Positions 25,777 through 35,400 of a stretch of DNA of 64,000 nt are shown here, piece after piece (within the stretch, counting starts at the first letter, position 1; each line of letters begins with the position of its first letter). Under the pieces are notes generated by a model. It was not told the origin of the DNA. It saw only the letters and a list, made by a program, of their open reading frames with translations, and searched no databases. The translations under genes were made by a program, and so were the position numbers. The DNA is from Sphingomonas xanthus (GTDB lineage: Bacteria > Pseudomonadota > Alphaproteobacteria > Sphingomonadales > Sphingomonadaceae). The stretch covers positions 930,001 to 994,000 of the forward strand of contig NZ_CP041659.1 of NCBI RefSeq assembly GCF_007998985.1. The letters run 5' to 3'.

Positions 25777-27932
25777 TCGCTCGCGTCCTTGCGCGCCGCG
25801 CCGGCAAGCTTGCTCAACACGTCCTGGCGCGGGCCGTCGGCAACGATCCGGCCGCCATCAATAACGATCAGCCGGTCGCAGATTGACAGCATGTTGTGGC
25901 GATGCGTCGCCACCACCAGCGCCTGCCCGGGGGCCTGCGCGGTTTTGAGCTTTTCGATGAAGTAGAGTTCGGTCTGCGTATCCATCGCCCCGGTGGGCTC
26001 ATCGAGGAACAACAGCTTCGACGGAGTGACGAGCGCTCGGGCCAGGACCAGCAACGACCGCTGACCGCCCGAGAGAAGCGAGCCCCGCTCACCTACCGGA
26101 CGATCGAATCCCGCGGCATCGCGCGACAGGAAGATATCGGCGCCCGATCGGACCACCGAGTCCATCAGTTGCTGGTCGTCGGCCTTGGCCGCGCCAAGCA
26201 GGAGATTGTCGCGCACCGTTCCGGAAAAGACTTCGGCATCCTGGCCGACATAGCGGAACGCGTCGCGCAGCTGGTGCGGATGATATTGGCGGCTGTCGAG
26301 TCCGTCGATCAACATTTCGCCGTTAGTCGGGGCATAGAGGCCGCACAGCATCCGGCCCAGCGTCGATTTGCCGGAAGCCACGCGTCCGATAACCGCAATC
26401 CGTTCGCCAGGTTCAATCTTGAGGTCGAGCGCGCTGAGGCTGTCGGTACTTGCTCCTGGGTAGCGGAACGCGGCGTTCTTCAGTTCGACATGGCCGGCAT
26501 GGATTTCCGGAACGATGCTGCGCGCGGCAACCTGACGCTCGTCGGTCGCTTCCATCATCTGCTGCAGCGAACTCAGGGTGGTCGTGGATTGTTTGGCGCG
26601 GGTCAAAAGATAGGCGAACTGGCCGATCGGAGCCATTGCCCGTCCTGCCAGCATGACGATGGCGATAATCGCGCCCATGGTGATGTCGCCGCTGTTGAAC
26701 AGGTAGAAGCCACCGATCACCAGGCCGACGCTGATCGCCTGCTGGCAAATCGACGCCAGGTTCGTCGCGACCGACGAAACCCGGCGAAGCTTTTCCTGGG
26801 TCGATGCCGACATCGACGCGTAGCGGCGCCAGCGGCCGAGCATTTGGCCCTCCGCACGGGCAGCCTTGAGCGTCTCGATGCCGGCGATGGATTCGACCAG
26901 AACCGAATGCTGGAGCGAACTATCGGCCTGGGCATCGACCGCCGCGCCGGCCATCCGCCGCTGCAGGATCAGGCCGACGCCGATCATCGTCGCGATGCCG
27001 ATAATCGGGACGAACACCAACGGTCCGGCCAGCACCGCGATCAGGACGAGGAAGATCAGCATGAAGGAAATGTCGACGACCAGCACGACCGAGGTCGAGG
27101 CGAAGAAGTCGCGCACGCCTTCATATTCGCTGACCCGTTTGGCGAAGGCGCCGGTCGAACCCTGCCGCTCTGCCATCGGCAGGTTCATCACCTTTTCAAA
27201 CAGCTTCTGGCTATATTTAGCGTCAAGTCTGCGGCCGATCTCGTCGACCAGCTGGGCGCGGGCGAGCCGCAGGATGAAGTCGAACACCAGCGCGATGGCA
27301 ACGCCGATTGCCAGCACCCACAAGGTCGGTACGGCCTTGTTGGGGATGACCCGGTCATAGACGTTCATCGTGAACAGCGGCACCGCAAGCGCAAGCAGGT
27401 TGACGATGAGCGCGGCGAGCAGGACCGGCCAGAATTCCCGGCGGACTTTCCACACTTCGGACCAGAACCAATGGCTGCGGCGAAGCTTGTCCCACGGACG
27501 TTCTCCGGCGCGTTCCTGGGTCGGATCGACTTCGACCGCGATGGCCTGGCCTGTAAAGGCCGAATCCAGGTCGGTGGCGGGCACCCAGAAGGGCTCGGCG
27601 GTTCCGGGGGCGTAGACCAGCGCATCGCCGGATTTCATTTCCAGCAGCACGACCGCACGTTCGTCGCTGAGCTCGAGGATTGCCGGCAGTTGTTGCAGGC
27701 GCCATCCGGCGACCCGCTTGCGGACCACGGGCTCGCCGCGCATTCCAACCTGTTCGAGCGCAGGCTCGACCTGGTGGAATGGCAGCGTGCCCGTGACCGA
27801 AAGGGCCAACCCCGCACGTAGCAAGACCGGGGAAGACGGTCTGTCCGCGCGCCGCGCGAGGAAGGTTAGACAGTCGAGGACAGGGTCAATCTCACGCGAT
27901 GGCGCGGAATCCAGCCAGTGCATGAAACTCAA
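25773..27932 (-). CDS. Type I secretion permease/ATPase (LapB-like)
   Basis: A 719-residue ABC exporter. Residues 1-135 are a C39-like domain without a catalytic Cys in the usual place (DPVLDCLTFLARRADRPSS), as in exporters of uncleaved adhesins. The transmembrane domain is about 155-450. In the ATPase domain Walker A is at 516-524 (GRVASGKST), the signature is LSGGQRSLLV, Walker B is LLFLDEPTGAMD and the switch His is in VATHRH. TTG 27932 is chosen since AGGGG lies seven bases upstream; ATG 27923 would be 16 bases away. TolC ends 21 bases upstream. Confidence 0.93.
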   Translation of the reverse strand: MSFMHWLDSAPSREIDPVLDCLTFLARRADRPSSPVLLRAGLALSVTGTLPFHQVEPALEQVGMRGEPVVRKRVAGWRLQQLPAILELSDERAVVLLEMKSGDALVYAPGTAEPFWVPATDLDSAFTGQAIAVEVDPTQERAGERPWDKLRRSHWFWSEVWKVRREFWPVLLAALIVNLLALAVPLFTMNVYDRVIPNKAVPTLWVLAIGVAIALVFDFILRLARAQLVDEIGRRLDAKYSQKLFEKVMNLPMAERQGSTGAFAKRVSEYEGVRDFFASTSVVLVVDISFMLIFLVLIAVLAGPLVFVPIIGIATMIGVGLILQRRMAGAAVDAQADSSLQHSVLVESIAGIETLKAARAEGQMLGRWRRYASMSASTQEKLRRVSSVATNLASICQQAISVGLVIGGFYLFNSGDITMGAIIAIVMLAGRAMAPIGQFAYLLTRAKQSTTTLSSLQQMMEATDERQVAARSIVPEIHAGHVELKNAAFRYPGASTDSLSALDLKIEPGERIAVIGRVASGKSTLGRMLCGLYAPTNGEMLIDGLDSRQYHPHQLRDAFRYVGQDAEVFSGTVRDNLLLGAAKADDQQLMDSVVRSGADIFLSRDAAGFDRPVGERGSLLSGGQRSLLVLARALVTPSKLLFLDEPTGAMDTQTELYFIEKLKTAQAPGQALVVATHRHNMLSICDRLIVIDGGRIVADGPRQDVLSKLAGAARKDASE

Positions 27933-27953
27933 CGCCCGTCCCCTTTTTCCTGC

Positions 27954-29372
27954 TTACTGGCCACCCGCCGGTGCGGGCGGGCCCATCACCGGATAAGGGA
28001 AGCTGTTTTCCTGCCGGTCTTCCGGCGGGATCGGATTAACGCCAAATTTGTCGCGCTGGTTCATGACCGCTTCTGCCGGCATCTGCACGCCGAGCGCTTC
28101 AATCAGGCGGTTGGTCGCGGCGAGCACGCGATATTGGGCGTAGACCCGGGCCAGCCGCGCGGTTTCGGCCGAAGCCTGGACATTGAAGCGCGTATTTTGC
28201 GCATCAAGAACGTCAAGCAGCGAGCGCCGACCGACATTGAACTGCTCCCGGTAGGACAGCAGCAGGTCATCGGCCACGCGGCCTTGCGTTTCGAGTTCGC
28301 CGACCAGCCGTGTCTGGTTGGTCAGGCGGCTCCAGGCCGTTCGCGTATCTTCTTCTGCGCGGCGAGTCATTTCGAACAGCCGGCTGTGCACCTCGTTGGC
28401 GCGCTCCTTCTGTTCGCGGACATTGGCCGTGTTGGCGAAGCCGTCGAAGATTTTCCAGCGCATCACGACACGCGCCTGGAGGTCGCTGGTGCGGCCCTGG
28501 AAACCGTCGATGTCGTCACCGTAGCGGGCGCTGCCTTCAAGGTTGAAGCGCGGCCCCAGTTCCGACTGGGCGCTCTTGATCTCCTGGCGGGCGGAGGCGA
28601 GGTCGGCCATCGCTTCCTGGACGCGCGGGTTCTGCTGGCGCGCCAATTCCTCGGCGTCCTGCAGCGTCGGCGGCATCGCGCCGCTGAGATCGGGCGGCAT
28701 GGTGACGGAATCGATCGGAACGCCGGTTAGCGTCTGGAACTGAATCGCCGCCGTATCGAGGTCTTCCTGGGCTTCGGTCAGGCGGGCACGGGCGGACTGA
28801 AGCCGCTCTTCGGCCTGCTGCTGGTCAGCGACCGAGATCGATCCGCGGGCAACGCCTTCGCGCAGATCGCCGGCAAGCCGGTCGTGGAAGGTCGCATTGT
28901 CCTGGGCGATGGCGACCAGCCGCTGCTGCAACAGATAGTCGATATAGGCACGACTAACGTTGAGCGCGACGAATTCGCTGCGCTCCTCGATGCGTGCCGC
29001 GGCAGCATCGGTGCGCGACGCCTGGCGGCGGATTTCGGCAGTGCGTCCGCCCATGTCGAACAGCAGCTGGTCGGCGATCACGATTCCTTCGATCGGTTCG
29101 AGCCGCTGGTCGGCGATGCCGAGCGACCGGCGGGTCGGATTGCGCAGCTTGCGCAGGCCCGCCGAGCCTTCGACCGAGATTCGCGGATACCACAGGCCCT
29201 CCGCCTGCTTGCGCTCTTCCTTGGTCGCCAGCTTGTTATGAACAGCCTGCCGAATGTCCGGATTGGTGTTCAGCGCGGCCTGCACGGCATCGCGCAGTTC
29301 GACGCCATAAGCCGGCGCGGCGCATAGCAGCACCGCCCCGGGAACGATCATCGTCCAGTGCTTCATCTTCAT
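27954..29372 (-). CDS. TolC family outer membrane channel (LapE-like)
   Basis: A 472-residue outer membrane efflux protein with signal peptide (APAYGVE) and the two related halves of TolC: LRDAVQAALNTNPDIRQAVHNK opens the first and QNPRVQEAMADLASARQEIKSAQS the second; VGRRSLLDVLDAQN is the C-terminal motif. A GGGGGAAG site precedes the ATG. It lies between the adhesin (66 bases upstream) and the exporter ATPase, giving the operon a complete set of three secretion parts. Confidence 0.93.
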   Translation of the reverse strand: MKMKHWTMIVPGAVLLCAAPAYGVELRDAVQAALNTNPDIRQAVHNKLATKEERKQAEGLWYPRISVEGSAGLRKLRNPTRRSLGIADQRLEPIEGIVIADQLLFDMGGRTAEIRRQASRTDAAAARIEERSEFVALNVSRAYIDYLLQQRLVAIAQDNATFHDRLAGDLREGVARGSISVADQQQAEERLQSARARLTEAQEDLDTAAIQFQTLTGVPIDSVTMPPDLSGAMPPTLQDAEELARQQNPRVQEAMADLASARQEIKSAQSELGPRFNLEGSARYGDDIDGFQGRTSDLQARVVMRWKIFDGFANTANVREQKERANEVHSRLFEMTRRAEEDTRTAWSRLTNQTRLVGELETQGRVADDLLLSYREQFNVGRRSLLDVLDAQNTRFNVQASAETARLARVYAQYRVLAATNRLIEALGVQMPAEAVMNQRDKFGVNPIPPEDRQENSFPYPVMGPPAPAGGQ

Positions 29373-29438
29373 GTCTTCCCCCTTCTGGTCTTCAGGCGAA
29401 GGCCTCCCCGTCCACCAGGGAGAACCTTCCCCTGTTGG

Positions 29439-32400
29439 TCAGCCGTTGATAACCGGCTGAACCGCGTCGTGATGGAGCATCTGCGCATCCATCTTGATCA
29501 TCATGTCGAAGCCCGAAGCGAAAGCCCCGGCCCCGGGCGTGTCCCACGCCGGCACGGTCATATCGACCGGGCTTGCCAACTGGACTTGAGCATCGCCCGG
29601 CCCGCTCACTCCGAGCGCCGCGAGCAACCCGTCGACTGTCGGCGGAGCGTCGGGTCCGAGCGCGTCAGCCAGGATCTGCTCCACCGAGCCGCCCCGCTGC
29701 GCGCCCACGTCCAGGCTCAGAGCGGCCAGCACCTCGGCGCCCGGCATTGCAACCGCCGGGGCTGCCGCCGTCGGGCCATGCGCCGCCGCTGCCGCTTCGG
29801 ACGATCCGCCGTGCGGCAGGTCGGCCGGAATGGCCGGGCCATGAGACTGGACACTCGCATCGCCGCCGGACTGGTCGGCAAAGTCGTTGAAGCTGACCGT
29901 CGACTGCTGGGACTGACCAGGGTCACCGGATTCGCCATCCGCTGCCAGGCCAGTGGCTTGGCTGGCCGGCGCATCCGCGGGGGCGACCCTCATGGCGAAG
30001 CTATCGCCTGCGGCCAGGTCAGGGCCATTGCTTTCATGGGCGTCGAAGCTGCGGCCATGGGCATTGCCCGCGACCGACTGCATCCCCGCCGCCGCGACGA
30101 TCCCGGCCATTACGCCGCTGTTGCCGGCCTGGCCGAAGCCTTTGTCCGGGCCGCTCGCACGATAATTGTCGTTGGAGCTGTCGGCTGCAAGCGAGAAGCC
30201 GTCGTTGGCCGGTTCGGAGTCGACCATCATGATCGACGTCGTCGCGGGCGCCAAGGCAATCGGCGTCGACGAGTCCGGACTGGACGTGACGCTGGCAACG
30301 ATGGTTTGCGTCACCGTGTCGCCGTCACCGTCCTGGACTGTCACATTGAACGTCAGCTGCGCATTTTGCGGCGTTGAGTTTGTCGTCAGGAACCCGATGG
30401 ACGAGATTTTGAACGGACCATCGTGCGTGTCAGTGGAGAAGTCCTGGAAAGCGCCGACAGTATTGCTGCCGCCTCCAGCACCAAGCGCGGGGTTGAAGTT
30501 GATAGCGCTGCCGGTCAGGCCTTGATCGGACCCGGCGATCTGCGCGCCGACGATCACCCAGTTTTCGCCAGGAGCATTATAGTCGTTGGACTCGATGATG
30601 ACCAAGCCGTCATTATTGTCGAGCGTGATCGCCGAATAGGCTCCAGGACCCGATCCCGGTCCCTTTTGGATATCCGCGTTCTGCACCATCAGCGCGCGTG
30701 TAGTGTAGCTATTGGTGTTCGGATCGTAGAGCTTCAAGACAATGATCATGTCTTCCTGGGCGCCGATGCCGTCGAACTTCAGGAACATTGACGATGCTTG
30801 GCCGTAGCTCGCGGGCTGGGCCAGCACTCCCGTCGGATTGGCTCCTTGGACCAAGGTGAAGTCGATCACTTCGTGGCCCTGGATCGTATCGCCGTCCACA
30901 CCGTTCGCGTCGTTCGATGTCGATACCCAGCCATCCGTCTGGTTAAACAGATCACCCGCGTTCCAGGCCGTATCACCGCCTGCAGGGACCGGGGGAGGGT
31001 TGTCGGCGCCCGGAACCCACGTCGTGAATTCCAGATTATTGTCGCCGGTACCGGAAGCCGGTTCGGACACGCTGGTGAACTGGACGAACAGGTCGGTAGG
31101 CAGCGGGTTCCCCGGCGTACCCTGGATCTGCGTGACCGAAATCGCCGGCTGCGACCCATCCGGTGTCGACGTACCGAACTCGTAGCCCTGGAACAGGGTA
31201 CCCGATGCCGTCTGCAGGATACTGAACGACGAAATCGGAGCGTCGAGGTCGACTGTGTAGGTGCCCGCCAACTTGTTGAAGGTAAGGGTCCCGGTCGCTA
31301 GTGCCGTCGAGCCTGGACCATTCGCATAGTTGAAGCTGAACGTGTAGCTGGCGGTGGTCGCATTCTCCGCGCCTGCAACCAGGTTCCAGTTTTGAACCGG
31401 ATTGCCGCCCACGGTGGCACTGCCGGTGACCAGCTTGATCACGTCATTGTTGGTCGGCCCGTCATCGGCACCCAGGTTGAACGCGAAGGTGCCGGTGTGC
31501 GCCACGTCCCCGCTGTTCTGGATGTTGATGTTCGATGCCGCGGTCATCACCGGACCCGAATCCTGGAACTGGATCCGGCTGCCGATATTGACCGACTGAG
31601 TCGCCGTATCACCATCGAAATCGGTGATCGTCACCGTGGCTTGGACCGCGGTGTTAAGGATGGCAACGCTATCGTCAGGATCAGCGGTATTGGGGTGCAG
31701 GATCGAAAGATATTCGACCGTGCTGACAATGCCCGTCGCCGGATTGATGGCGATGGCGAAGGCTGCGGGTCCCCCTGCTGCCACGCCTGCAGTCGCACCT
31801 ACGCGACCGACGATCACGCCGCCTTCGTTGAACAGGAAGATGTTCACCCCGGCCGTCGTATCGAGGCCCGAGTCCACGCCGCCTGGAGCGACGCTCAAGC
31901 CGAACAGTGTCGTTCCTGCGCCGTCGGCGCCGTAAATCGAGCCCGTGGAGGTCACGATCGCGGAAGCGCTGGTCGCATATTGCGGGAGGTCCGTATCGAC
32001 CCCCTTGTTTGCAACGCCCGCGAACAGGGCGATCACGCTGGCGCTCGCGGTGTCGTTGGAGTCCGCTTGGATACCGACCGATTCGTCGAGGCTCACGTTC
32101 TGCGCGGTCACCTGGATCGCCGCCGACGGGCCATCGTCAGTGAAGCGCAGGTTGGCGCCGATGTTGACCGTCTCGCTGTCGCTGACGGTATCGCCGTCAT
32201 TGTCGGTCAGCGTCGCCGAGGCGGTGAGCGTCACCAGGCTGTCGGCCATGCTGACGATATGATCCGCAAACGGAGCCGTTGTCGGGCTCGGATCGCCGCC
32301 CGGCGGATGGTCGATCTGGCTGTACTGGGTCAGCGTCACCACGCCGGTCGCGCTGACACCGACATCGAACACGGTGTTGCCAACGTTGACGCCGGCCAGT

Positions 32401-35400
32401 GTGGCCGAGGTCGAACCGACAACCTTGCCGCCGATTTCATAGAGGAAGATATTGGCTCCACCCTGGTCGAGCCCGGAATCGATGCCGCCAGGACCGCCGG
32501 CGTACCCGGTGACGTCGAGCGCAAAGCTCAGCGCCGCCGGTGCAGCAGCACCATCGGCACCAGCCGACTGGACAAGGCCAAAGACGCCACCGAAGTTCGC
32601 AGTGCTGACCGCAGTATCGGTGGCTGCACCGACCGTCTGCGCATCATCGGTGGTCAGAATGACGCCCGCGTCCGCGGCCTTCGTGACGTTGATGGTTGGC
32701 GTGTCATCGTCGACGTTGATGGAGATGGTCGCCGGTTCGACATCGCCGTCCTCGTCGCGGACTTCGACGCCGATCTGGAACAGCAGGTTATTCTCGATAT
32801 TGTCGTCCGGTCCGCCATTGTCGGCCGGGTGCAGGATCGGGTTGTTCTGCACCACGTTGAAGGCGCCGGTCTCATTGTTCAGCGTGACCGTCAGGACGAC
32901 CGTCGCGCCCTGCAGGACCTGGATCGATCCGGGAAGGCCCGCGACATTGACCGAGAAACCGGCCGGAAGCGTATTGAGGCCGGTGAAGTAATAATCGAGG
33001 TCACCGTCGCCGCCGCTGCCCACCAGCTGGCCAGGCAGGCCCGCCGAGTCGACGTCGTCGCCCGGGCCGTCGGCATTGCCGCCGGCCAGCGCATCATCGT
33101 CGAGGCGCACCAAGGCCGGATCCGGCAGTGTCGGGAAATTATCCTCGATGCTGATCGTCAGCGTTGCCGTGGTCGTGTCGCCATCGGCGTCGGTCAGCGT
33201 GTAGGTGAAGACATCCTGCACGCCGCCCGGACCACCCGTGCGAACATAGCTGTAGTCGCCGTTGGCGTTGATGGTCAGCGTGCCATATTGGCCGTTCACC
33301 ACCAGGTTGCCGGCCGTATAGGTACCATCGGTGTTGGCCGGGATATTATTGCTGGCGATGAAGGTCACCGAACCCGGGCTGTCGGAGCCGACATTGTCGG
33401 CGACGCCGTCAGTGTTGTTGGCATCCTCACCAACCGCGACTTCGACGCCGGTCAGCACATTGCCGGTCGCCGGGCCGTTGCCGCCGACGATCACGTCGAC
33501 ATCGTTCTGGGCGGTCGGGCCGTCATCTTCGAAGCGGATGACGCTGCCCAGATCGACCTGCGCGAAGTCGGTGTCGCCATCGAAGTCGGTCGCCGTCACC
33601 CGCAGGTTGAGCGCGCCCGCTGCGATCGGCAGCGAGTCTTCGTCATGGCTTGCACCCGGTGTCGGATGTTCGATCGCCAGGAACTGGGTGATCGTCACCG
33701 CGCCGGTGCCGGCGTTGACGCTGACAGTGAAGGCGGTGTTTCCGGCATTCACGCCCGCTTGGCTGACAGCGGTCGAGCCGACGATCTGGCCGCCAATGTT
33801 GTAGAGGTAGATCGATGCATTGTTGCTCGATACGTCGAGACCGGAGTCCACGCCCTGCCCACTGAGCACCAGCGAGTAGCTGAGCGTCGTCGGAGAATCG
33901 GCGCTGACGTTCGGCTGGCTGATCGTGACCAGCGAGGAAAGATTTACGGTCACTGTGCCGAGATCGCCGCCGACCGGGTCGACTTCCGCGCCGACACCGA
34001 CCCCGTCGGTTTCATCGATCTTGAGCAGTGTACCGGTGAGAACCGCCGACACGTCCGGGCCATCGTCCTGGAAGATCAGGTTGGCGCCGATGTTGACGGT
34101 CGCGCTGTCGGTCGCCGAATCCCCGTCATTGTCAGTGATGGTCGACGAGGCTGTCAGCGTGATCAGGCTGTCGGCCATGGTGGCGACATGGTCGGCAAAT
34201 GGGCTGCCCGTCGGCGACGGATCGCCGCCTGACGGATGATCGATCTGCGCATATTGGGTGAGCGTGACCACACCGGCGCCGCTGACGCCGACGTCGAAAA
34301 TGGTGTTGCCCACATTGACGCCTGCCGCCGAGGCGGAGGTCGAGCCGACGACCACGCCGCCGATCAGGTGAAGGTAAATGGTCGCCCCGCCAGAATCGAG
34401 GCCGGAGTCGACGCCGGGCGCCGAGACACCGAGCGCATAGCTAAGGGTCGGGGTGGCCGCACCGTCCGATCCGGTGGTGAAAGCCAGGCTGAACACGCCG
34501 CCGAAATTCGCTGCCGAAGACGCGCTGTCCTGCGTCGTCGGGTTGCCATCGGTCTCCGCGTCCTGGGTGATTAGGGTCGGCTCGGACACCTGACCATTGA
34601 CGCCGACGTCGATGGTCGGGCCATCGTCTTCGAAGCGGATGATGCTGCCGAGGTCGACGCTTGCGCTGTCGGTGTCGCCGTCGAAGTCGGTGGCGTTGAC
34701 CCGGACGCTGAGCACGCCGGCTGTCAGGCTGCTCGAATCCTCGTCGTGCGAGCTGGTGTTGCCATGCTCGACTGCCTGGAACTGGGTCATGGTCACGGCG
34801 CCGCTATTGGCGTCGATACTGACCGTGAAGGCGGTGTTGCCGGCATTGACGCCGGCCAAGGTGGCCGAGGTCGAACCGGTGACCACACCACCGATGCTGT
34901 AGAGGTAGATCGGCGCATTGCTGGCCGATTGCAGCAGGCCCGAGGCCACACCGTCGGCGCTCAACGCCAGCGAATAGCTGAGCGTGGTCGGCGTATCGGC
35001 GCTGACATTGGGCTGGCTCACCGTGAACAGGGTGGCCGCAGCTACCGTGATGGTGCCGAGGTTTCCGCCCGGCGCGTCAACTTCGCCGGGGACCCCGACG
35101 CCATCGGTCTCGTCAAGCTTCAGCAGCGCTCCGGTCAACACCGCCGCAACATCCGGACCATCGTCCTGGAATTGCAGGTTGGCGCCGATGTTCAGCGTCT
35201 GGCTGTCGCTTGCCGTGTCGCCGTCGCCGTCGGTGACGGTCCCAGTCGCGGTCAAGGTGACCAGGCTGTCGGTCAGGCTGGCGACATGGTCGACGAACGG
35301 GCTTCCGGTCGGCGAGGGATCGCCGGCCGGCGGATGGTCAATCTGGCTGAACTGGGTCAGCGTGACGTTGCCGCTGCCATCAACCGTTACGTTGAACACC

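Noticed and set aside
25896..27821. 641-residue open frame antisense to the type I exporter
   Set aside because: Same reason; the exporter strand has Walker A, signature and Walker B.
31392..34232. 946-residue open frame antisense to the adhesin
   Set aside because: It exactly mirrors the repeat region of the adhesin, lacks a ribosome site, and its His/Arg/Asp-rich sequence is what the complementary strand of Asp/Gly/Thr repeats gives.
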